The notes beneath the pieces are model-generated. The model saw only the letters and a program-made list of their open reading frames with translations. It was not told the DNA's origin and searched no databases. Positions 46,133 through 56,584 of a stretch of 64,000 nucleotides of DNA are shown piece after piece. The position numbers were made by a program, and so were the translations under genes. Each line of letters starts with the position of its first letter. Positions within the stretch are counted from its first letter, which is position 1. Source of the stretch: Acheta domesticus (Eukaryota; Arthropoda; Insecta; Orthoptera; Gryllidae); contig JAHLJT010004567.1 of NCBI GenBank assembly GCA_031308135.1, forward strand, positions 129,465,356 through 129,529,355, read 5' to 3'.

Positions 46133-47320
46133 GTATACAATGCGAACGTACGCTGCGTATATTATACTATAATATATTACGTACGTATAGTATAGAGAAA
46201 GTTATGTAATGCTGCGCGAAAACCAGGCGGATTTTCAGCAAAAAAAAAACTCTAATTACAGGGTACAAACAACGTATTACAGGGTTTTTTACCTGGTAAC
46301 AAAAAAGTGGATATATCTCGTTCCTAAATTAAGAAGAAAAGTCTCCTAACACGTGGTGCAGCCAGAATCCCTCCTTTGTGGGTCCTTGATACCAAAAAAC
46401 CAATTAAAAGCAAAACGTCTGTCCGTCAGTTTGTCTGTGAACAACGCTAGCGACTAAACCGTTCAGCTGATTTTCTCCTAAATTAAAACTTCCCAATCGC
46501 TCTTAATGATCTCGCGGTCCCTTGAATTTGAAACCGATATTTTAGTTTTGGAGGGTACTTTACATGAAGCTCCTGGAACATTTTCAAACAAATAGCGCCA
46601 ACAATTTTGACTATCTTTTGTTGTTGGATATCATTTAAGAAAGTGGCGTAAGCCTCATTTTGGCTAAAAACTCTGATTTTTCGAAAATTGAAAAAATTCA
46701 AACTTTTTTCGGCATCTTCCTACAACTACAAAGATGAAGACACAATTTTTTTCTTATTGAAATGTGCTCATAAAAAATAGGTCTTCGAATAAGGTCATGT
46801 TCAATTTTTCAAAAGCAAGTATTTTTTTCGAAAAATTGTCAAACACATTGTTTTTTATTTTCTTTAAACAATTTAAAAATAAAAACCGCACAACGTGTTT
46901 TGATTAAATGGCGACCTGAGATAGCATATAGGAAGCTTAAGAGAATGGTGCAGATTTCACGTTCGTTAAAATGCCTGATTTCGCAAAAATTTTAAAAAAT
47001 TTTAAAAAATTTGGCGTCTTTCTACAAGTACAATTGAGAAGTTACGATTGTTTTTTTAATGATATATTCTCATCAAAAACAGATCTTCAAATAAGGTCAT
47101 GTTGAGGTTTTTGGAAATGTGAGTAGTTTTTCTATAATTTTCTGGCAAACGTAATAGCCCGCGTAAACGTAATTGACTGCGCTTCGTTTTCTTACAACTA
47201 CAATTTTAAAAATACAATTTTTTCTCAAATGTATTTATCAAAACTACATCTTCAAATAAGGTCATGCTTCATTTTTTCAAAAAAACTAGTAATTTTTCTA
47301 TAATTTTGTGACAAACATGA
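46133..47320 (+). repeat. Dispersed repeat family A, copy 6 (long)
   Basis: Starts GTACTTTCTCGTATAC and has all landmarks to 'GGAGGGTACTTTACATGAAG' (about 46550). It then continues for about 700 bp in which 'TCTTC.AATAAGGTCATG' recurs three times (about 46782, 47086, 47251), showing internal repetition of about 165-300 bp. This is the longest copy on the plus strand. Confidence 0.65.
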
Positions 47321-47649
47321 TAGCCCGCTGCAAATTTACTGCACTTGGGACTATTGGATGCGTCGTAAATTAGAATTTGCAATAATGTATATTACTTCTT
47401 TGTTCGTTTTTTCTATTCGACCTTTTGTTATACATTTACAGATTAATATTTTAGAAATTGTTTATTTTGAAATATTTGAAATAAAAAGTAAAAAAAATTA
47501 ATAGCTCTCAAAATAGCGACAATGCTGCGTCTGCAACAATGGAATTATATTATATTGATTTTTTATTGAATAATTACATGCCTTTGATCAGTTAGGCCCT
47601 AGGCAGCAGAAGATGAACTGATTGAGTATTATAAACAGAATTGAGTATC

Positions 47650-48230
47650 AACAAAGAAAGTTCACGCATCTAGAACAATCTATTTTGTGTTAAAATTAAA
47701 TTTGAAAGGAGATTATGAGGGTTGAAGAATTGTTTGGGCAATTTACGTTTTAGTCGGTTGCGATGGGGATTGTGTTTACCAAGTTCAAAATGAAGTGCAG
47801 ATGGAATTTTATTAATTTTGCCGTAGAATTTTACTGAAATTTGTAGAAAAAAGTTTTTAATTGGATTTATACCTAACTCAGAATGAATTTGTAGATTACA
47901 AATATACCAAGGGGCTTTAGCAATGGTTCTTAGGCAGGTATTCTGAAAAATTTGTATTTTATTAATGTTCGTTTTAGATGCTGATCCCCAAATTGGACAC
48001 GCATAGGATAGTATAGGCCGAATCATTGTTTTGTAAACATGCAATTTAGTCAGTATACTTAACGAAGAAGAGTATTTAATCAGAGGATGAAGCTGATGCC
48101 ATCGTTTATTAGCTAACGAAATTCTGTGGGCGATATTATTTCGCCAATGGAATCTTCTGTCCATTAATACTTTTAAATATTTTACAATCTCTGTGGAGGG
48201 AAGCCATTTTATTGCACTATTAGAATTCTA
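47650..48230 (-). pseudogene. Jockey-like LINE ORF2 C-terminal fragment
   Basis: From 48228 down: IKWLPSTEIVKYLKVLMDRRFHW, then HKLHVYKTMIRPILSYACPIWG-type text and CLRTIAKAPWYICN, the typical region after the RT domain in Jockey-type elements. The open frame ends at 47670. On the same strand, upstream, lies the ORF1 relic (48690-49755), so the two probably form one internally deleted LINE. Confidence 0.85.
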
Positions 48231-48689
48231 TTTGCACTCGCAAATTTCTGTGAATTACGTGTCATTGTTGTGACCTAATGGAGCTGTAAGAAATGAAGTT
48301 ATAATTGTCTAATTTATGTTGACATTTGCATGAAAATATTTAGTTTTTGCACCGAATGCTGTACTATTTGTAGTGAGCAGAGCATGGTTTTAGAATACTA
48401 TTCTCTAATCATGGCCCTATGGAATGCATTTCTATATTGTCCAGGGTATCAGGCTTATTTTTCCCATACTCGTTTACATGACTTTTGTATTTTATTTTTG
48501 TGCAGTTGTAGAATTCACATACTTCTGACAACACTGCGATGGAAACAAGAGTTGTTCGCTTCTTGGTTGAATTGGACGTTTTCAAATAATAGTTAAGATG
48601 TTAGTAGCGCATAAGGTGCAACATTTCAGTACTACTTAGCTATTTCCAATAACGCGGGAAAGTATGTGCTGTTGTTGCACCACTAGTTA
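48231..48689. other. Interval between LINE ORF1 and ORF2 relics
   Basis: No domain recognised; probably remnant or deletion junction of the same minus-strand LINE. Confidence 0.4.
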
Positions 48690-49755
48690 TTTCAGTCGCA
48701 TCCTCTTCTGTCATGATTACTAGCACATTCTTTTCATACAATTTCTTTCTTACAATCTTCACTAAAATGATTAAAACCCCAAACTTGAAACATCTGCCAA
48801 CACTTACACATTCATAAACCGGACACCTCTTCCATCTTAATGTTCACTTTGCCCTTTTCTATTAACAATTTGAATATCCCTGTATCTGTCACTAGAATAA
48901 TATTACCTGTTTCATATTTTCTGTTAGCTTGATTAGTATTAAATCTTTTTACCAATTTCATGTCATTATCTTAACTCGTTTCTATTTCATTTTGAAACTT
49001 AATATTACCTTCGTTGTTTTTCTTCTAATTTAAACCATTCTTTTCCTACTCCGATAATTTTAAATTTAGGTTTAATATTCTTTGGAGTCAAAACGTCTAC
49101 ATCTTTCGTTAATTTTTCCTCTACTTTCTTTTTCAACTGCTCTCTCTCTCTTTCTCGTTATTACATTCTACAATCACTACTCCCTTATTTCCTTTCTTGA
49201 TTTTAGTTAGACCATAGACTAAGGATGTATACATCTTTACTCTATGGTTAGACCTAAAGGAAGTTTAACATTCTCCCTGAGAGTTTGTTCAGTTATATTA
49301 CTATCTTGTGTTATTTTCGGTTTTATTACAATATTGTTTTTTCTTTTCTAGCTAATTCGGCATAAGTTACTGGTTGGAATTCGTTTTTAATCATATTTAC
49401 ATTTTTTATTATTTCTGTCACCTGTAGTTTTATAATATTTATTTCTTCCAAAACTACTTCTCAGAGATTTTCTTTCAGTTGATCTATACTTTGCTGTTTA
49501 TTTTCAATCTTAATGATATCTTGTATTATTAAATTTAATTTGCTTTCAAACATACTTTTAATGTTTCCATTTGAATTTCCTCCTTCATCTTTCTTATTTC
49601 TATCATTCTCAACGACATACTTCTCTCTATCTCCATCACAATTCACAAGTTCATCTCTAGTATTGAACACATGGAGTTCCTTTCTCTTCTACTGTGGAAG
49701 TATTTCATTTCATACATTTCTTACAATAGATGCCTTCTGAAATTATTTTTTTCTT
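48690..49755 (-). pseudogene. Jockey-like LINE ORF1 (Gag-like) relic
   Basis: Reading the minus strand from about 49670: VNCDGDREKYV, an Asn/Lys-rich coiled region, FQPVTYAELARKEK, IIKPKITQDSNITEQT, then KKGNKGVVIVECNNE, and an RRM-like middle (KPKFKIIGVGKEWF). Near 48690-48790 Cys/His residues (C..CW.MF..., HFSEDC, CASNHDRRGC) match the CCHC knuckles at the end of Jockey-clade ORF1, which binds element RNA. Many stops and shifts (first in-frame TGA after QLKENL at about 49461). Recognised from the order of motifs, not from an open frame. Confidence 0.7.
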
Positions 49756-49766
49756 ACACCGCCCTA

Positions 49767-49993
49767 TACTTCGGTTTTTCTTTCTTGGCGCGTGGAGGTG
49801 TGTCATCAAAATGGAATATCTCACTGTATTTCGCGTTGTTTTCGGTTGTGCCGCTAGGATTCGCATGATCGCGACTGTATCGAGCAGTGCTGGCGATCAT
49901 GCGACTCCTAGTGGCACAACCGAGAACGACGCGAAGTGAGATATTCCATTTTGATGACACATCCCCACGTGCCAAGAAAGAAAAACCGAAGTA
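49767..49993. mobile_element. 227-bp hairpin MITE with TA duplication
   Basis: Ends TACTTCGGTTTTTCTTTCTT / inverse, with TA at 49765-49766 and 49994-49995. The two halves are inverse over about 100 bp each with a few mismatches, so the RNA would fold into one long hairpin. Open frames inside are hairpin shadows. Confidence 0.85.
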
Positions 49994-50124
49994 TAAAAGA
50001 GGGAACCTTCTCCTTCGCCACTTTTCGCTTCGTTTTTTTCTAAGCTGTTGAGCTATAGCGACTGATATGGAAGGGCGTTATTCCCAACTGCTTCCGTCAA
50101 TTTTCTGTGACATTCCAGGTCATT

Positions 50125-50375
50125 TCTTCAACGGGGAAGGACTGTTTTGAAGTAGGAGCGTTGCTCGAAGGGGTTATATTCATCTCCTTAAAATTTACAA
50201 AAATCCGGAAGTTTGAAGCCGAAGGCCACAAAGAATCGTTCTTCGCCACGTAATCTACAAGACGAGAGCTTCATGAACATTCTATTACATTTTGCTGAGT
50301 AGGCTCTTCTCTATACTACCCCACCTGTTTAGGGACGTGCAGAATCTGCAACTGTATATGAAATGAAAATAATTA
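50125..50375 (+). repeat. Dispersed repeat family B, copy 2
   Basis: 'CACGTAATCTACAAGACGAG', 'CTTCATGAACATTC' and 'GGGACGTGCAGAATCTGCAA' as in copy 1. Confidence 0.65.
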
Positions 50376-50411
50376 CTTAAGGCGATTAAATTGCACAGGT
50401 ATACCTCTCAG

Positions 50412-50545
50412 TTTTTAAAGTTAAATAATATTGCAAAGAGTAGGGTTATGCTTTCCCAATCCTCTAATTTTGCATGGACAACATTAAGTAGATTTCTGGA
50501 GAGTAAAAATCGTTTGTATTATTTTTGTGACTATTTCCTTGGGTC
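50412..50545 (+). repeat. Dispersed repeat family C, copy 1
   Basis: 'ATTGCAAAGAGTAGGGTT' to 'GAGTAAAAATCGTTTGTATT' and 'TTTTTGTGACTAT'; matches 55522-55625. Confidence 0.65.
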
Positions 50546-50990
50546 TTCGCTAGCTATTCGGAATTGCCAAGTACACTTTCTTGCCAGCTACCATCTATCA
50601 CCACCGAAAGTACATATTTTTGTCATTTTCTTAATTTTTCGGTTTCCTATTGGTAGAACGGAAATATTAATTTTATAATATTAAAAAACAGAAAAACCAC
50701 GTCCTTAATGGCAATTTTCTTTAAAAATTAGGTGCGGTTTTAAAGAAAATAATTTATTTTAAGTTATTTGAAGCACTTGCCCTCAAAAATATAATAATCT
50801 TTCCAAATTGCTGGTAATTTTCATCATAAAGCTGTGAGAGATTTAAAACAAATCACATTTGTGTGATTTTTGGAAAAACAAAAAAATACTTCAAAATAAA
50901 ATTTACGTCATATTAAAGAGTGCAATTAGCACTATTCGATCGCATAGTTAGAAGAAATTTTTTCTAGCCATATATGAGAAAATGGCGTTT
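50546..50990. other. No recognised feature
   Basis: AT-rich sequence with no named repeat. Confidence 0.35.
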
Positions 50991-51660
50991 GAGCGTTTTT
51001 GAAAATGCGGAAATTTGAACTTCTTTTCACAGAAAACGGTTTGTGTTTTCGAGAAACTTTATTTGACATTATTTAAATCACATGTACTCATAAATATATT
51101 AATGTGAACAATTCGCCGCTAATGTAAATATAAAAGACGTGAGAGACAAGTCAAAAAAATTAATTTTTGCAATTTTTGAAACAACAAAAGAATACAGCAA
51201 TATGTCGTTGATGTCATATCATAGGGTACATTTTGTACTATCCGTACCAAAAGTTTAAAGAAAACAATTGGAGCCGTTTTTGAAAAAATCTTGTTTTTGT
51301 AATTTTTTAAAATTGCATATACTGCACTCCATAACACGAAAACTACTAAAGTTTTCAAAACAATGTGGCTGACCTGAAACAAAGAACTAATTTTGGAGAA
51401 CAAATTTAATTTGAAGGAAAAATCTATATTTTCAATTTTGTACTTGGAGGAAGACGTCGAAAAAATTCAAACTTTTGTAATTTTCGAAAATTCAGAGTTA
51501 TCCGTGAAAATCGGACCTATGCCAGCTTAGTAAGTGTATTGAACTCAATTCTGACAAGAAATTTAAAGAAAAAATTTGCAGCCGTATTTGAGAAAATTTT
51601 GAAAATGTCCGGGGGGCTTCATGTAAAGTACCCCCAAATTTTATAGAATCTTGTTGGATA
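50991..51660 (-). repeat. Dispersed repeat family A, copy 7, inner part
   Basis: On the minus strand this has the inner-family phrases found at 46550-47300 (about 51655: 'GGGGGTACTTTACATGAAGC', 'TTTTCAAAATTTTCTCAAA', repeated 'AATTTTCGAAAATTACAAAAG'). It is separated from its outer part (52259-52514) by about 600 bp of unrelated sequence. Confidence 0.55.
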
Positions 51661-52258
51661 TAGCGAAGATGTCTCTCTTTGTGCCTAACTACTTTGACCC
51701 GCGCCGAGTGGCACATCTTTCCCCGGACGGGCTAAGAGGACCAACAATCGCCAGGCCGGAAGTTCTCCCCAGTTCTACTCAGTTGGTCGAGATGTGCGGG
51801 CGAGTGTGTTCGGAGCTGGGCTTCTTGTGATGCAAAAATGGCGAGGCTTCTGGTGCAATTACACACCACCTCTCATCCACAAATATCCAGTTTGTCTTGC
51901 TAAGTGCGACATTGATTATACGTTTATTAGAGAGTCGCAAACATTGCAAACGAACACAACTGTTCGTTTTCCAGTATTTATTGGCATACCAAGCTATGTA
52001 GTTTTGGCACGTGGTAAATCGCTTGGGCAGCAGACATGCTTCTCATTTGTAAGTTTGGTGTTTAAGCCATTTTCCAAGGCTTGTACGTGAGTAAAACTGC
52101 ATTCAACATTACCACCGCTTTGTGTGGCATTTCTCCGTCCTGGGTCTGCTAAATCCATTACGCACGTCAAATTACGTGTTCACATACGACCCAAACTGGC
52201 AAACTCCAGGAACTTTGGTATCCTCTACAAATCTGTAATGTTTTTAATTGTTTAATTG
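51661..52258. other. Unassigned sequence interrupting repeat family A copy 7
   Basis: Possibly an insertion. A 98-codon plus-strand frame at 51794-52090 (MRASVFGAGLL...) shows no motif I recognise. Confidence 0.35.
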
Positions 52259-52514
52259 TATATACAATCTATACATTTTGGAAGAAATCGGACAAACGGA
52301 CGGACGGACAGACGGATGGACGAACAGACGGACGTTTTCCTTTTAATTGGTTTTTCGGTATCAAGGACCCACAAAAGAGGGGTTCTGGCTACATCATGTG
52401 TTAGGGGATTTTTTTCTTAATTTAGCAACTGGATTTATCTACTTTTTCGTTATCACGGCCCGGCAAAGAATTTTTTGCTGGCGAAAATTGGCCAATTTTT
52501 CGCGCAGCATTACA
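52259..52514 (-). repeat. Dispersed repeat family A, copy 7, outer part
   Basis: Minus strand: 'GTAATGCTGCGCGAAAAATT', 'CCGTGATAACGAAAAAGTAG', 'GGTCCTTGATACCGAAAAAC' and a (GTCC)n run. Ends directly against LINE sequence at about 52515. Confidence 0.7.
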
Positions 52515-53215
52515 TTATATCAGAAGAACAAAAGGGATTTCGAAAATGCAGATCGACTGCAGATGCCATTTTCACAGTAAAAAGAATAATAGAAGAAAGA
52601 CGTGAACACAACTGTGAAATACACCTAACATTTGTGGACATAGTAAAAGCTTTTGATAATGTTAATAGAAGCCTTCTGTGGAACATAATGGAAAGAAGGG
52701 GGTATCCAAAACACTTGATAGATGTGATAAAAGGACTATATGAAACAACGAGCATTAAGCTGAAAGAGATATAGATTTTAGATAAAAGATTAAATACATT
52801 CATAAATATATGCGGCACGAGACATCTAAAAAATAATTAAGGATAGAAAGAAGAATAAAATTCTCCAACGCATTAGCTGTTCCAGTATTAATGTATGTAG
52901 ATGAAGCAAGAAAACATCAAAAAAAGATAACTCTAAAATCTAGGCAGCTGAAATGAAATTTTTGAGAAGCACTCTAGGTTATAATATCCTACATAAAAAT
53001 AAAAACACAGAGATAAGAAATAAACTGGGGATCGAACCATTCCTGGAGAAACTGGAAAGAAATCAGAAAAGATGGTATGAACACCTTGTACGAATGCCCG
53101 ATAGCAGATTACCAGCACTCTCATTGGTCTACAGATGCAGGGGAAGAAGAGATGTAGGAAGGCCCAGAAGGAAGTTGACACCGGAACAGGTTCTTGAACC
53201 TAATCCTTGAAGTAC
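52515..53215 (+). pseudogene. LINE reverse-transcriptase relic with internal deletion
   Basis: The first part (to about 52775) has ISEEQKGFRKCRSTADAIF and HLTFVDIVKAFDNVNRSLLW, the early RT motifs with the first catalytic Asp. The second part (about 52930-53210) jumps to the C-terminal KRWYEHLVRMPDSRLPA and GRRDVGRPRRK. The intervening segment with the FADD active site is absent, so this is a deletion derivative. Clade probably of the R2/RTE/CR1-like group common in arthropods; not resolved. Confidence 0.85.
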
Positions 53216-53667
53216 AGAAAAAAGAAAGTTTATTAAAGGTTCTATTATGGCGAGATCTATTACAATATATGATGTTTTTTAATCAAACGCTTAAAAGAAT
53301 GGTGCAGGTCGCGTTTTCTGTTTATCTCTGAATTTTCAGAAGAATAGCAAATTTTGAAATAAGCAGAGAAGGTTTATGTGTTGTTTTAGCACTACTATTT
53401 ACATTTGTAGGAGTAAAAAATATTTACGTTATTTGTGACTGCATATGGTAAACCTATATTTCATGTACAATTTCTCACATAATTTAAGAGTCTTTCAACG
53501 ATTAAATTTAGCAGGCGTATTAACAGTGTTGTCAAGATCGATGCCACGAGCGAGACTCCGTGGACCGAGTGCCACGACGAAATCGCCCCTGCATGCTGTT
53601 CATCACTCCGCCACCAGAGACCCCTCCATCTCTATTGTAAAACGGAGGGGTTACTACTACTCGTAAT
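53216..53667. other. No recognised gene
   Basis: AT-rich then a GC-richer stretch (53520-53645) next to the copia-like 3' end. The fragment 'ATGGTGCAGGT' near 53302 resembles part of repeat family A. Confidence 0.35.
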
Positions 53668-53715
53668 TGTTATCACTATTTTCCAAGTAGAAGGCACGTT
53701 TGACTGATGATAATC

Positions 53716-54388
53716 TTTTACGAGCAACATGTCTTCCGCACACACAACAAGTTTTCTTTTGTTCTTTAGCCTTGAAAACATTCATTTCTCCGTGTAAATA
53801 TTGCGCTTCTCTTTTACTTTCGAATCTAACTAAAGATTCTTTCATTTGCTCAAATGACATATTAAGATTTGCAAATAAAGCTGTAACTACATCATCGTAC
53901 TGTTTCGGACGACCATTCAATACGTAATGTATCAATTCAGTGTCGTCAATACTCGTACCAAGTTCTTGAATCTCGCATCTTATTCCTTGGACTCGTGTTA
54001 AAAAGGCAGTGATCGTTTCTCCTCTCTGTATTTCTATTTTTGCGAGTTTAATCCTCAAATTAATTAATTTTCTGAATACCCTCGTGATGTTTACGCAGAT
54101 GTTACCATAAATCCATTGCTCTATCCATCCCATGGCAATTCATTCAAGTTGTTCGTCCGACAAAGCCATAACCAATAAAGCCATCGCTTCGTCGTTCATT
54201 CGGCGCCAGTCTTGCCAGACTTTCAAGCTCATCTCGTTTACCGCGGAATATTTCGGTTCTCCCGCAATTACTATTTCGTCATACAATTGTCTTGAACGTA
54301 ACAGCGTTGACATTCGCATACTCCACATCATATAGTTATTGTTGGTAAGCGTACCAATTTTTCCGCACGCCATCGTAACGTTATCCAT
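53716..54388 (-). pseudogene. Copia-type gag (UBN2-like)
   Basis: ATG at 54386-54388. MDNVTMACGKIGTLTNNNYM then WSMRMSTLLRSRQLYDEI fits the 'L.G.NY..W...M...L' start of copia Gag; LIHYVLNGRPKQYDDVVTAL and ESLVRFESKRE follow as in UBN2-family Gag, ending with a partial zinc knuckle CCVCGRHVA cut by the deletion. One in-frame TGA (54140-54142) breaks the protein after DEQLE. Gag would coat element RNA. Confidence 0.8.
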
Positions 54389-54405
54389 CTTGATTATTAA
54401 ACCAC

Positions 54406-54417
54406 GCTCTGCTACCA
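54406..54417 (-). promoter_or_regulatory. Primer-binding site for initiator Met-tRNA
   Basis: Minus-strand TGGTAGCAGAGC is complementary to the 3' end of insect initiator Met-tRNA (…GCTCTGCTACCA), five to six bases after the LTR end, where reverse transcription of copia-type elements can start. Confidence 0.8.
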
Positions 54418-54639
54418 GTTTTGTTATCACTATTTTTCAAGTAAAAGGCACGTTTGACTGATGATAATCCTGTCTCCTGTATTATTTCAGTAGTATACCT
54501 TTTCGTTCCGGCTCTTACACGCAACCAATCTTTATAAATGAGGGCTCTAAAGAAAGAGAAGTTTACGGAGACTTGACGAATTGCACTTTGACTTTGAAAA
54601 TATGAAGGATTTGTTAAAAAAAACAATCCAATTATTGAA

Positions 54640-54830
54640 GACAAATGCAACCCGCAGTACTTGCCAAAGTTTGTTGTCAAATGACTTCTAAACAAAGCGT
54701 TTTAGGGCCTTAAAAACTAAACTTTTTCACATCATAAACTATAAGATGAGACATTGTTGGACATTCTTCAATTAAATTTTCGGTTCGTCGCATCAATACC
54801 ACCAATTCCTCCTAAATATTTTAGCCCTTC
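54640..54830 (+). repeat. Dispersed repeat family B, weak copy 3
   Basis: 'GCAACCCGCAGTACTTG', 'ACTTCTAAACAAAGCGTTTT' and 'AGATGAGACATT' align with the order of copy 1 (GCAACCCGATACACT, ACTCCTAAACGAAGCGTTCT). Confidence 0.5.
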
Positions 54831-55521
54831 TTGCTGGGAGCCATTTCTGTGGCGAAACGCTTAGAAGGCTTAGATTCGTCAATCTTATATTTACGCTTTC
54901 TGTATACACCGTGGTTTGTGTAGTCTGACGAGATTTATTTGCACAATCATTAATTTAAGATTTGCTCTCCAGCAACAACTAGAAGTACTATTATAGTTGC
55001 TTGATACCTATGAAGATTGTTTCTTATGCGTGGAGTGAAACCATTCAATTAACGTTTTACGTTAACTGTCAAAGAATATTGAATAATTACTTCAAATGTT
55101 GTCTTTAAGGAAGTGTTGTGAATTGTTCCATGATACTGAATAAATATTTATTGAAAACTTCTTTTAAACATCAACTGCATTGTTTTCTATTTTATTTGAT
55201 ATTGTGTTAATACATTGCAAGTTACCTTTATATATTTTTAAACAAATAAACACGTTTCGTTAACATTCCCATGTACCGAAATGAAGTCTAAGCCTATTAA
55301 ACTGTTTCTAATGGTATTAAATGGTACTTAGTACTCAAAAGTGGAAATATTAGTTTGATTATATTTCGGCTTGGAATTGCTTTTCTTGAGGTATGTAATA
55401 ACGCAGAAAATATTCCAACGTTTTGGTATACAAATACTTTTTCAATTTTCGCACCCCAGCAGGCTGGAATCCTGACTCTCCAAAACCCCCTCTGTTCCTC
55501 ATAACAAATCAAGGAACGTTA
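54831..55521. other. No recognised feature
   Basis: AT-rich, no supported coding or repeat assignment. Confidence 0.35.
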
Positions 55522-55630
55522 AATAATGTTGCAAAGAGTAGGGTTGTATTTGCTCGATCCGATATTTTCGCATTACTTTGCTTTCTTAAGAGTAAAAACC
55601 TTTTCTATTATTTCTGTGACTATCAAGAAA
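55522..55630 (+). repeat. Dispersed repeat family C, copy 2
   Basis: 'AATGTTGCAAAGAGTAGGGTT' region, 'GAGTAAAAACCTTTTCTATT' and 'TTTCTGTGACTAT' as in 50412-50545. Confidence 0.6.
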
Positions 55631-56299
55631 AGCGAAAAGCTAACTCTTAAGGAATCATGAATAATTTCTTGAAATGTTGTTTTTAATGAAGTATGAATTG
55701 TTCCAAAAATATTTCTCTATAATGCTGAATAAACCTTTATTGAAAATTTGTTTCTAACATCAATTACATTGTTAATTTAGTTTCGTATTCAGTAAGTACT
55801 ACATTTGAAGTTACATTTGTACATTAAAAAATCGTTTCATTAACAACTTTCCTTCTTAATGGAAAGCATAGACAAAAGGATAGGGAAAGGATGGGTTTTA
55901 ACATGCGAGAGTTCTCGCACGGGTACGCTAGTCTTTTAATATTTTGTTCAACCTAATACATCGTACACCTCGTTACATGTTTCAGTTCCTTTTAGAACAC
56001 AATGAATACATAGTAACGCATTACATGGAAATGCCTATATCTCTTCTTTTGTCTCGCGTATCACCAAAGGTAATAGTTCTCTTTCCCGACGCTAGTGGCG
56101 CAGAGAAGCTCGTGGTATGCTACGGTGCCACGACGCGTGCCACAGCCACCAGTAGAAGACCCTGACACCACTGCTTATTAACTTCGCGTTGTAGGTTTGA
56201 GACAGAGGCACCAGGCGCAATGACTGAGAATCAGACTTTGGATTTTTCGGCCGACCGCTTATCGCTCCTTGGGATTCAAAATCTGGTCGTACTGAGGAA
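55631..56299. other. No recognised gene
   Basis: AT-rich then mixed sequence. No domain or repeat named. Confidence 0.35.
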
Positions 56300-56437
56300 T
56301 TGAATGGCCGCGGTATATTGACCGTGCAAAGGTAGCATAATCATTAGTCTTTTAATTGGAGGCTGGAATGAATGGTTTGACGAAATAATAACTGTCTCGG
56401 AGTGATGTATCGAATTTTACTTTTGAGTTAAAAGGCT
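56300..56437 (+). pseudogene. NUMT: nuclear copy of part of mitochondrial 16S rRNA
   Basis: Contains GCGGTATATTGACCGTGCAA, AGGTAGCATAATCATTAGTC, GAATGAATGGTTTGACGAAA and TAATAACTGTCTC, the most conserved stretch (peptidyl-transferase domain) of animal mitochondrial large-subunit rRNA, ending at 'GAGTTAAAAGGCT'. It is only about 140 bp and sits in nuclear repeat DNA, so it is a fragment transferred from the mitochondrion and not a gene. Confidence 0.88.
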
Positions 56438-56584
56438 GGAGGATCTTGTGTGTACTGCGTTGGTTGGGCATCGACTTGTGCAGGACTCGAAAGCAGAACT
56501 TCCGTTGTGCCAATTGCGGCCAGCAGGAGCTCTTGCTTGAGTTTCAATCAGGAAATGAAAGAAAAATCAACAGGAAAGTGAGCT
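56438..56584. other. Unassigned sequence after NUMT
   Basis: No match recognised to the mitochondrial gene or to repeats. Confidence 0.35.

Larger units (their letters stand above)
53668..54469 (-). mobile_element. Ty1/copia-type retrotransposon, deletion derivative
   Basis: Minus strand. Direct repeats of about 48 bp at 54469-54422 and 53715-53668 are the 3' ends of two LTRs, both finishing GATAACA. Next to the first lies the primer-binding site, then gag, which runs straight into the second LTR end; all of pol is missing. The full 5' LTR probably extends above 54469 (a TATAAA on the minus strand lies at about 54538), but its start was not found. Confidence 0.75.

Noticed and set aside
49754..49975. 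Two similar open frames on opposite strands
   Set aside because: They are the two strands of a hairpin MITE.
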